The notes under the pieces: model-generated
What the model was told of the DNA's origin: nothing
The model's input: the letters and a program-made list of their open reading frames with translations, nothing else
The model's database searches: none
Part shown: positions 1-5,423 of the stretch, piece after piece
How the letters are laid out: the number at the start of each line of letters is the position of its first letter
Numbering within the stretch: position 1 is the first letter of the stretch
NCBI GenBank assembly: GCA_024642185.1
Contig: JAHEBR010000120.1
Location: forward strand, 1-6,495
Length of the DNA stretch: 6,495 nt
Direction of reading: 5' to 3'
From: Marivivens sp.
Lineage (GTDB): Bacteria > Pseudomonadota > Alphaproteobacteria > Rhodobacterales > Rhodobacteraceae
Position numbers and translations under genes: made by a program

Positions 1-633
1 CGCGATGCGGGCGGGATCGGCCTCGGTGGCCTCATCGAGAACGCGGCGCAGCGCTGCGGCCATATTGGCGCGGGTTTCCCCAAGGCGGGCCTCGGCGGCG
101 CTGGCGGCGGCGTCGGTCAACACGGCGATCTGGCCGAGGTGTTCAAGAAGCACCGACCGAAGCGCCCCACCCTCGCTTCTGCGCATGGCGGCAAAATCGT
201 CGAGCAGCGGCGCGAGATCGGCAAGGAGTGCAGCGACGAGCGCCTCGGTATCGTCCTCCGCCCTGCCCTGAACCACGACGCCCTTCTGCTGAAGAACATC
301 GGCCGAGGTGGCTTGAGCCAGCGTCACACCCTTCTCGAAGGCGCGTTCCTGAATCTGGTCGAGCGCGGCCAGCACCCGATCCAGCTGATCGGCGTCGATC
401 TGCAGCGCACCGGCACTGTCATCGCGCTGAACCCGCAGGGTCAGGCCTATGTTGCCCCGCGAAAACCGGGCGCTCAGGGAGGTGCGCACCGCCTGCTCAA
501 GCCCGTCTAGCCCGTCCGCGATTCTAAGGCGCAGATCGAGCCCCCGCGCATTCACGCCGCGCATCTCCCAGGCCCAGCTGGCGGCGCCAAGCGTGCCGGT
601 TCGGCTGGCAAAAGCGGTCATCGACTGGATCAT
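1..633 (-). CDS. yicC: YicC/YloC family endoribonuclease, C-terminus cut by window edge
   Basis: Reading leftward from the ATG at 633, the frame stays open to base 1 (211 codons, no stop). The protein starts MIQSMTAFASR, the typical YicC N-terminus, followed by W-A-W-E-M-R-G-V-N-A-R-G-L-D-L-R-L-R, the conserved family block in which the early residues bind or shape the RNA site. The right half (about residues 90-205) is rich in Ala, Leu, Glu and Arg and probably helical. The visible part ends in ATEADPARIA, which resembles the start of the conserved C-terminal domain. Family members are about 290 residues, so roughly 80 are missing beyond the edge. YicC proteins are endoribonucleases; in enterobacteria they have been linked to small-RNA turnover and stationary-phase survival. 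The start is supported by AAAGGAA about 6 bases upstream on the minus strand. It is divergent from the PAS gene. The family call is secure; the cellular role in this organism is inferred. Confidence 0.9.
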   Translation of the reverse strand, partial: MIQSMTAFASRTGTLGAASWAWEMRGVNARGLDLRLRIADGLDGLEQAVRTSLSARFSRGNIGLTLRVQRDDSAGALQIDADQLDRVLAALDQIQERAFEKGVTLAQATSADVLQQKGVVVQGRAEDDTEALVAALLADLAPLLDDFAAMRRSEGGALRSVLLEHLGQIAVLTDAAASAAEARLGETRANMAAALRRVLDEATEADPARIA

Positions 634-649
634 GGCTTTTCCTTTACGT

Positions 650-683
650 TTGCCGCAGCTAACGGCAATCGCCCCCGAAGGGC
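650..683 (-). promoter_or_regulatory. Two small hairpins in the yicC leader
   Basis: Two adjacent inverted repeats sit just upstream of the yicC ribosome binding site: TTGCCG (650-655) with CGGCAA (663-668), loop 7, and GCCC (671-674) with GGGC (680-683), loop 5. If transcription of yicC starts upstream of 683, both would form in the 5' leader. They could equally be a DNA operator or chance pairing in GC-rich sequence. Confidence 0.3.
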
Positions 684-709
684 AAGCGCGGGTGAGGCTT
701 CAGTATGCA

Positions 710-725
710 TTAACCAAGTGTTAAC
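710..725. promoter_or_regulatory. CtrA-like binding site, TTAA-N7-TTAAC
   Basis: The sequence TTAACCAAGTGTTAAC contains TTAA at 710-713, seven bases, then TTAA at 721-724 followed by C. This exactly fits the consensus of the alphaproteobacterial cell-cycle/motility response regulator CtrA. It also reads as a dyad, TTAAC-N5-GTTAA. It lies in an AT-rich island between divergent yicC and the PAS gene, about 60 bases upstream of the PAS start codon and about 75 upstream of yicC, so it could serve either. TTAACA at 721-726 resembles a -35 box on the plus strand, but I find no convincing -10 at the right spacing, as is common at activator-dependent promoters. The match is seen; binding is inferred. 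Confidence 0.55.
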
Positions 726-786
726 ATAACGGGTGCGTCAGCAAACGAGATGCCTAAAAATCAAATGGTATTTTCGGAGAAATCTC

Positions 787-1392
787 ATGTCGCAGTTTCC
801 AACGGATCGCTCTCTTTCGGCCCACCGCCCGCAGGCCATTGCGGCGCTTGAACGATACTGGCGGCAGATACGCGGCGCACGTATATTGCCGGTTCGCAGC
901 GAGGTTGATCCCTCGCAGATCGATACCGCTCTGCCCCATGCCTTCATTGCAGAGCGCCTTGCGCCGGGCGTGACGCGGATCCGCGCTTGCGGGCAGCGCC
1001 TCAATGATATGATCCGCGCCGACGGGCGCGGTATGCCGCTTTCGACATTCTTTACCCTTGGCGCCCGTTCTGACCTCGTTGCCGAGGTCGAGCTTGTGTT
1101 CAATGGCCCCGCGCTGGTCGAGATACCCCTCGCACCTGAGCTGGAGGCAGACCGTGAGATTGGCAGGCTACTGCTCTTGCCACTCGAGGGCGCAACCGGT
1201 GTTGTTGATAGGCTGATGGGCGCAATCGTCCTGCATACCCCTGCCCGACGGCTGGCAATCCAACGGAACGGATATATCCGCCGCGAGATCCTCGCTCCAA
1301 TTGCACGGCCGGCCCTGCCCTTCGACGAAATCAAGGAAAAAGGGCCGCAGCGTCCACGCCCGGCCCTTCGTCTTGTCGTTTCCAACGATTGA
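787..1392 (+). CDS. Single-domain PAS_5 family protein
   Basis: The product is 201 residues. The hallmark of the alphaproteobacterial PAS_5 family is visible: an ALERYW motif (20-25), a short R-G-x-R-x-L-P-x-R-S-E-V-D-P segment (29-42), a central G-x-R-L-N-D-M region (69-75), and a strand-rich second half with LLLLPLEG (128-135). No HTH, kinase, GGDEF or other output domain is present, and there is no signal peptide or membrane segment, so it is probably a cytoplasmic sensor or adaptor. In Caulobacter a PAS-only protein of this type (MopJ) feeds into cell-cycle and motility control; the equivalence is not shown here. The ATG at 787 is chosen because GGAGAAA lies about 5 bases upstream; an in-frame GTG at 733 lacks a ribosome binding site and would sit almost on the CtrA-like box. 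The Pro/Arg-rich C-terminal tail (about 185-195) is encoded by the hairpin that seems to terminate the opposing aroG gene. Its stop codon directly abuts the aroG stop. Confidence 0.85.
   Translation: MSQFPTDRSLSAHRPQAIAALERYWRQIRGARILPVRSEVDPSQIDTALPHAFIAERLAPGVTRIRACGQRLNDMIRADGRGMPLSTFFTLGARSDLVAEVELVFNGPALVEIPLAPELEADREIGRLLLLPLEGATGVVDRLMGAIVLHTPARRLAIQRNGYIRREILAPIARPALPFDEIKEKGPQRPRPALRLVVSND
1337..1368 (-). terminator. Rho-independent terminator of aroG, inside the PAS gene
   Basis: The arms AAGGGCCG (1340-1347) and CGGCCCTT (1361-1368) pair perfectly over 8 bp, and the loop holds a further GCG/CGC pairing. Read on the minus strand, the hairpin begins 24 bases after the aroG stop and runs into TTTTTCC (T's at 1341-1337), the standard form of an intrinsic terminator. 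On the plus strand the following bases (CGTCTTGTCG) are poorer in T, so termination of the PAS transcript before its own stop codon is less likely. Confidence 0.75.
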
Positions 1393-2766
1393 TCAGACGG
1401 CTTCGGCGGCCGCGGCAAGCTTGCTGCGGCGCGCCGACAGCTCTTCGGCCACGAGGAACGCAAGCTCAAGTGACTGAGAAGCATTAAGCCGCGGATCACA
1501 GGCGGTGTGATAGCGGTCCGAAAGATCCTCGTCCGTCACAGCACGAACACCACCGGTGCATTCGGTCACGTCCTGACCGGTCATCTCGAAATGAACACCG
1601 CCGGGGATCGTGCCTTCGGCATTATGCACACCGAAGAACTCGCGCACCTCGCGCAGGACGGAATCGAAGGGCCGCGTCTTGTAACCCGAGGTCGACTTGA
1701 TCGTGTTGCCGTGCATCGGATCGCAGGTCCAGACCACGTTGAAACCCTCTTCCTGAACGGCACGGATCAGGCGCGGCAGGTGCTCGCCGACGTTGCCAGC
1801 GCCGAAGCGCGCGATCAGCGTCAGGCGACCGGCCTCGTTCTTGGGGTTGAGCTTGTTGATCAGCGCCTTGAGGTGGCCCGTGGTCATCGTCGGGCCGCAC
1901 TTGAGCCCGATCGGGTTCAGCACGCCGCGCGCAAACTCGACGTGGGCGCCGTCCGGCTGGCGGGTGCGGTCGCCGATCCAGATCATGTGACCCGAGCCAG
2001 CGAGCCATTTGCCCGAGGTCGAATCGACACGGCACAGCGCCTCTTCATACTCAAGAAGAAGCGCCTCGTGGCTGGTGTAGTATTCGACCGTTGCCAGCTC
2101 ATGGTTGGTCTCGCCGGTCAGCCCGGCGGCGGTCATGAAATCGAGCGCGTTGGAAATCTGGTCCGAAATTGCGCGGTATTTCTCGGCCTCCGGTGCGCCG
2201 GTGAAGCCAAGAGTCCAGGCGTGGACGCGGTGGATATCGGCGAAACCGCCGGTTGAGAAGGCGCGCAGAAGGTTCAGCGTCGCGGCCGATTGGGTATAGG
2301 CCTGCAGCATCCGGGCCGGATCGGGAATCCGCGCCTCGGCGTTGAAGTCGAAGCCGTTGATGATGTCGCCCCGGTAGGACGGAAGCTCGACGCCGCCCAC
2401 GACCTCGGTCGGCGCGCTGCGCGGTTTGGCGAACTGGCCGGCCATGCGGCCCACCTTGACCACCGGCACCTTGGCGCCAAAGGTCAGGACCATGGCCATT
2501 TGCAGCATGACCTTGAAGGTATCGCGAATCTGGTCGGCGCTGAACTGCGCAAAGCTCTCGGCGCAATCGCCGCCTTGCAGGAGGAAGGCCTCGCCACGGC
2601 TGACCTTGGCGAGATGCGATTTCAGGCGGCGGGCTTCGCCGGCAAACACCAAGGGCGGATAGGAGGCCAGTTTCGCTTCGACCGTGCGCAGATTTTCCGC
2701 GTCCTGATACTCGGGCATCTGGATCCGGGGCAGTTTGCGCCAATCCGATTTGTGCCATTCGGTCAT
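1393..2766 (-). CDS. aroG: Class II 3-deoxy-7-phosphoheptulonate (DAHP) synthase
   Basis: The enzyme condenses phosphoenolpyruvate and erythrose-4-phosphate to DAHP, the first step of the shikimate pathway to aromatic amino acids. The 457-residue product matches the plant/mycobacterial class II family throughout. Motifs are LLQGGDCAESF (62-72), GRMAGQFAKPRS (106-117), SGHMIWIGDRTRQPDG (258-273), GLKCGPT (287-293), RFGAGN (320-325), CDPMHGNT (348-355), GGVHFEMTGQDVTEC (389-403) and HTACDPRLN (420-428). By analogy with the M. tuberculosis enzyme the metal ligands would be C68, H352, E394 and D424, and R267, K289 and R320 would lie in the substrate site; all are present, so it should be active. 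It is probably cytosolic. The start at 2766 is chosen because AAGGAG lies 6 bases upstream; a start at 2793 would add nine non-conserved residues. It is transcribed alone, from a candidate promoter at 2826-2854 to the terminator at 1337-1368. The symbol aroG is used as in mycobacteria; other annotations use aroF or aroH. Confidence 0.96.
   Translation of the reverse strand: MTEWHKSDWRKLPRIQMPEYQDAENLRTVEAKLASYPPLVFAGEARRLKSHLAKVSRGEAFLLQGGDCAESFAQFSADQIRDTFKVMLQMAMVLTFGAKVPVVKVGRMAGQFAKPRSAPTEVVGGVELPSYRGDIINGFDFNAEARIPDPARMLQAYTQSAATLNLLRAFSTGGFADIHRVHAWTLGFTGAPEAEKYRAISDQISNALDFMTAAGLTGETNHELATVEYYTSHEALLLEYEEALCRVDSTSGKWLAGSGHMIWIGDRTRQPDGAHVEFARGVLNPIGLKCGPTMTTGHLKALINKLNPKNEAGRLTLIARFGAGNVGEHLPRLIRAVQEEGFNVVWTCDPMHGNTIKSTSGYKTRPFDSVLREVREFFGVHNAEGTIPGGVHFEMTGQDVTECTGGVRAVTDEDLSDRYHTACDPRLNASQSLELAFLVAEELSARRSKLAAAAEAV
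1409..1430 (+). other. Near-perfect dyad just after the PAS stop, within aroG
   Basis: A 22-base dyad, left arm GCCGCGGC (1409-1416) and right arm GCTGCGGC (1423-1430), pairs over 8 positions with one G-U in plus-strand RNA. It starts 16 bases after the PAS stop codon. No T-tract follows, so it is not a classical terminator; it could mark an mRNA 3' end. It also encodes part of the alanine-rich C-terminus of AroG, which makes GC palindromes more likely by chance. Confidence 0.25.
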
Positions 2767-2825
2767 AGTCAGCTCCTTGGTCCGCCCGCGCAACTTTTGC
2801 GAAGGGTTTGCGGTAACAACGGGGC

Positions 2826-2854
2826 CTTATAACGCCTGCCCTACCCGCTTCCAA
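2826..2854 (-). promoter_or_regulatory. Sigma-70-like promoter for aroG
   Basis: On the minus strand TTGGAA (2854-2849) is followed after exactly 17 bases by TATAAG (2831-2826), 4/6 and 5/6 matches to the -35 and -10 consensus. Transcription would begin near 2819, giving a leader of about 50 bases to the aroG start at 2766. The leader carries an inverted repeat CGCAA-CTT-TTGCG at 2789-2801. The call comes from sequence pattern and position only. Confidence 0.55.
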
Positions 2855-2899
2855 TGGCAAAAACGTCGCCGTGGGGCGCACAAGCGGCCGCAATACGAC

Positions 2900-2918
2900 A
2901 TCAATTGACGCATTTGAT
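2900..2918 (+). promoter_or_regulatory. Dyad over a -35-like element upstream of the GlxA-family gene
   Basis: An inverted repeat ATCAA-N9-TTGAT (2900-2904 and 2914-2918) encloses TTGACG (2905-2910), a 5/6 match to a -35 box. It lies 65-80 bases upstream of the regulator's start. I find no good -10 at 16-18 bases, so the promoter is uncertain. The dyad could be an operator, for instance for autoregulation, but this is speculative. Confidence 0.25.
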
Positions 2919-2982
2919 TTCCCTTGAACCCGCCCTGAAAACCTGATGATGATCGAACGTTCTCTTTGGGTGGACCTAGGAC

Positions 2983-3984
2983 ATGGATATCCAGCCGCAG
3001 ATTGTGGAAGTCGACGCGAGGGGCAAGCCCAAGCGCTTTGTCTTTGTTCTTTTGGACAATTTCACGATGCTTTGTTTCGCCTGCGCGCTTGAAAGCCTGC
3101 GCATCGCCAATCGTATGGCAAACAAGAAGCTCTACGACTGGGTGATTGCCGGCGAAGGCGGCGAGGTTGCGCGCTGTTCCAACGGAACCGAGTTCAAGCT
3201 GAACATGGATCTGGGCGAGTTGTCGCGCGAAGACGTGGTCATGGTGTGCGGCGGGATCGACGTGCAGGCGGCGACCACCAAGAAAATGGTCGGCTGGCTG
3301 CGTCGCGAGGCCCGCAAGGGTGTGACCATGGGCGGGCTTTGCACCGCGGGCTATACGCTGGCCAAGGCAGGCTTGCTCGATGGCAAGAAGGCCACGATCC
3401 ACTGGGAAAATCAGGATAGCTTCGCCGAGGAATTCGAGGACGTGAAGCTCACGAAATCGGTGTTCGTCGTCGATGGCAACCGGATCACCACCGCGGGCGG
3501 CACCGCCTCGATCGACCTCATGCTCAAGATCATCGCCGACGATCACGGCGAAGAGCTTGCCAATGCTGTGGCCGATCAATTGATCTATTCCTCGATCCGC
3601 ACCGATCAGGACACCCAGCGCCTCTCGATCCCGACCCGGATCGGCGTCCGGCACCCCAAGCTCAGCCGTGTCATCCAGATGATGGAGCAGAACATCGAAG
3701 AGCCTATCAGCCCGGCGACATTGGCCCATGATGTGGGAATGTCGACCCGGCAGCTCGAGCGCCTCTTCCGCCGCTACCTCAGCCGCAGCCCGAAACGCTA
3801 CTACATGGAGTTGCGCCTCCAGAAGGCGCGCAACCTTCTGATGCAGACCGACATGAGCGTGATCAACGTGGCGCTCGCTTGCGGATTTGCCTCGCCGTCG
3901 CATTTCTCGAAATGCTACCGGTCGCATTATGATACCACCCCCTACCGCGAACGCGGAACCCACGCCTCGCGCCTGTCGATCTAA
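2983..3984 (+). CDS. GlxA-family transcriptional regulator (DJ-1/PfpI-like domain plus AraC HTH)
   Basis: The 333-residue product has an N-terminal DJ-1/PfpI-like (class I glutamine amidotransferase-like) domain at about 17-190, with RFVFVLLDNFTMLCFACALE near the start, the nucleophile-elbow segment GGLCTAGY (117-124, Cys120) and ATIHWE (137-142). A C-terminal AraC-type DNA-binding domain (about 225-325) carries two HTH units, the first around SPATLAHDVGMSTRQLERLF and the second around VINVALACGFASPSHFSKCY (293-312). Relatives include Pseudomonas ArgR and GbdR, which sense arginine and glycine betaine status; in them the amidotransferase-like part senses ligand rather than acting as an enzyme. 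The ATG at 2983 is the first start after an in-frame TAG at 2977-2979; GGGTGGA 8 bases upstream is a fair ribosome binding site. The gene lies directly upstream of, and in the same direction as, the liv-type transporter operon but is separated from it by a terminator. Control of that operon is plausible; the inducer is unknown. Confidence 0.92.
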   Translation: MDIQPQIVEVDARGKPKRFVFVLLDNFTMLCFACALESLRIANRMANKKLYDWVIAGEGGEVARCSNGTEFKLNMDLGELSREDVVMVCGGIDVQAATTKKMVGWLRREARKGVTMGGLCTAGYTLAKAGLLDGKKATIHWENQDSFAEEFEDVKLTKSVFVVDGNRITTAGGTASIDLMLKIIADDHGEELANAVADQLIYSSIRTDQDTQRLSIPTRIGVRHPKLSRVIQMMEQNIEEPISPATLAHDVGMSTRQLERLFRRYLSRSPKRYYMELRLQKARNLLMQTDMSVINVALACGFASPSHFSKCYRSHYDTTPYRERGTHASRLSI

Positions 3985-4021
3985 AGGACCGCTTCCTCAG
4001 GATTCCAAGGCATTGTCCTGC

Positions 4022-4070
4022 AAAAGCTGGAACAACGGGCGGTTTCACCGCCGGATTCGGCTTTTCTTTT
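4022..4070 (+). terminator. Rho-independent terminator after the GlxA-family gene
   Basis: Outer arms AAAAGCTGGA (4022-4031) and TTCGGCTTTT (4056-4065) pair over 10 bp with two G-U pairs. Inside, GGCGGT (4038-4043) and ACCGCC (4047-4052) form a 6-bp stem with a 3-base loop. The structure runs into CTTTT (4066-4070), giving a T-rich tail. It starts 37 bases after the regulator's stop codon and ends 65 bases before the binding-protein start, so it should separate the two transcription units. Confidence 0.75.
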
Positions 4071-4135
4071 GCGATGGGCCTGCGTAGTTTGTCCGTCAGG
4101 ATAACAACATCCGCTATCCGATAGGGAGTAATTGA

Positions 4136-5326
4136 ATGAAAAAACTGCTGCTGGCCTCTGCGGCCACTGCTCTTCTTGCCGGCGCTGCTTCGGCCGAAGA
4201 GATCAAGATCGGCATCATCCTGGGCTACACCGGCCCGCTGGAGTCGATCACCCCGGCCATGGCTCAGGGCGCCGAACTGGCGATCGCCGAAGTCAACGCT
4301 GCCGGCACCCTTCTTGACGGCGCGACCGTGACCGGCATCCGTGGCGATGACGGCTGTATCGACGCTGGCCTCGCCACCGCGACCGCCGAGCGTCTGATCA
4401 CCGGCGACGGCATCAACGCCATCGTCGGCGGCGACTGCTCGGGCGTCACCGGCGCCATCCTGCAGAACGTTGCCATGCCCAACGGCGTTGTGATGATCTC
4501 GCCCTCGGCCACCTCGCCGGGCCTGTCGCACAACAACAACGAAGACAACGGCCTGTTCTTCCGCACCGCTCCGTCGGATGCGCGTCAGGGCGTCGTCATC
4601 ACCGACATCCTGAACGACCGCGGCATCAAGTCGGTCGCTCTGACCTACACCAACAACGACTACGGCAAAGGTCTTGCCGATGCGTTCCAGGCCGCTTTTG
4701 AGGCTTCGGGCGGCACCGTGACCATCTCGGCCGCCCACGAAGACGGCAAGGCCGACTATTCGGCCGAAGTCGCGGCTCTGGCCTCGGCTGGTGGTGAGGT
4801 TCTCGTCGTGGCCGGCTATGTCGACCAGGGCGGCAAGGGCGTCATCCAGGCTTCGCTCGACTCGGGCGCCTTCGACACCTTCTACCTGCCGGACGGCATG
4901 TATGGTGACAGCCTCCTCGCCGCGATCGGCGATGGCCTGAACGGCTCGTTCGGCGCTCTGCCGGGCACCGACAGCGATGGCGCTGGCGTGTTCCAGGGCC
5001 TGGCTTCGGCTGCTGGCTTCGACGGCACCTCGGCCTTCTCGGCGGAAAGCTATGATGCCGCTGCCCTGATCATGCTCGCCATGCAGGCTGCCGGCTCGTC
5101 GGCTTCGGCTGACTTCGCTGCCCACGTCATGGACGTTGCCAACGCTCCGGGTGAGCCGATCCTTCCGGGCGAGCTGGCCAAGGCCATCGAGCTGCTGAAA
5201 GCCGGTGTTGACATCGACTATATCGGTGCGACCGCGGTCGAGCTTATCGGACCGGGCGAAAGCGCAGGCAACTACCGCGAGTACGACGTGACCGGCGGCG
5301 CCTTCGTCACCGCGAACTTCCGCTAA
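4136..5326 (+). CDS. livK: Branched-chain amino-acid type ABC transporter periplasmic binding protein
   Basis: The protein would capture the ligand in the periplasm and deliver it to the membrane permeases. It is 396 residues with a clear Sec signal peptide (MKKLLLASAATALLAGAASA, cleavage predicted after Ala20), then IKIGIILGYTGP and the two-lobed type I fold of the Peripla_BP_6 / LivJ-LivK family. C74 (DDGC) and C101 (GGDCSG) align with the conserved disulfide of E. coli LivJ; S102 and the ISPSAT turn (121-126) match the pocket that holds the amino-acid carboxylate. Y176 and Y228 are further pocket candidates. Where LivJ has the ammonium-binding Glu (PEG), this protein seems to have Asp253 (LPDG), so specificity may differ. 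The start is supported by AGGGAG 7 bases upstream. Codon choice is narrow (mostly GGC, ACC, ATC, TCG), which suggests high expression. It is followed by a hairpin and then livG. I find no convincing promoter in 4071-4135. The ligand is inferred only from family; other amino acids or amides are possible. Confidence 0.9.
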   Translation: MKKLLLASAATALLAGAASAEEIKIGIILGYTGPLESITPAMAQGAELAIAEVNAAGTLLDGATVTGIRGDDGCIDAGLATATAERLITGDGINAIVGGDCSGVTGAILQNVAMPNGVVMISPSATSPGLSHNNNEDNGLFFRTAPSDARQGVVITDILNDRGIKSVALTYTNNDYGKGLADAFQAAFEASGGTVTISAAHEDGKADYSAEVAALASAGGEVLVVAGYVDQGGKGVIQASLDSGAFDTFYLPDGMYGDSLLAAIGDGLNGSFGALPGTDSDGAGVFQGLASAAGFDGTSAFSAESYDAAALIMLAMQAAGSSASADFAAHVMDVANAPGEPILPGELAKAIELLKAGVDIDYIGATAVELIGPGESAGNYREYDVTGGAFVTANFR

Positions 5327-5348
5327 TCGCGCGACATACCAAAACGAG

Positions 5349-5375
5349 CGGCGCGGGGTCATTCCCGCGCCGTTT
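5349..5375 (+). other. Intercistronic hairpin between binding-protein gene and livG
   Basis: CGGCGCGGG (5349-5357) and CCCGCGCCG (5364-5372) pair perfectly over 9 bp around a 6-base loop, and then TTT follows. It starts 22 bases after the binding-protein stop. The stem is very stable but the T-tract is only three long, so it is better read as a partial terminator or an mRNA 3'-end stabiliser than a full stop. Such elements after the first gene are well known in ABC transporter operons, where the binding protein is needed in excess. Confidence 0.65.
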
Positions 5376-5423
5376 CAACACCACCATGCCCTCTGGAAGG
5401 GTGTGACTGCCGGGGGGCCACCC

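Noticed and set aside
139..510. Plus-strand open frame (123 codons) opposite yicC
   Set aside because: yicC is open through the whole region on the minus strand with a recognisable N-terminus; the plus frame has no motif.
738..1499. Minus-strand open frame (253 codons) opposite the PAS gene
   Set aside because: It is Ser/Arg-rich shadow sequence, overlaps the end of aroG in another frame, and has no motif.
1507..2256. Plus-strand open frame (249 codons) opposite aroG
   Set aside because: aroG carries all class II DAHP synthase motifs; the opposing frame has no family signature.
2827..3963. Minus-strand open frame (378 codons) opposite the GlxA-family gene
   Set aside because: The composition is that of a shadow frame (His-, Asp- and Gly-rich, no domain), and it lies opposite a regulator with clear DJ-1 and AraC motifs.
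4071..4135. Search for a sigma-70 or sigma-54 promoter of the binding-protein gene
   Set aside because: TTGTCC (4089-4094) has no acceptable -10 at 17 bases, and no GG/GC pair with sigma-54 spacing was found. A promoter is expected here, but none can be supported from sequence alone.
3863..5362. Long minus-strand open frame (499 codons) opposite the regulator end and the binding-protein gene
   Set aside because: It is rich in Arg, Gly, Val and Asp in the way typical of antisense frames in GC-rich genes, has no recognisable motif, and the plus strand encodes a clear binding protein with a signal peptide and ribosome binding site.
5386..5406. Six-codon reading frame (ATG to TGA, MPSGRV) just before livG
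   Set aside because: It lacks a good ribosome binding site and carries no regulatory codon run; ATG-to-stop stretches of this size are expected by chance.
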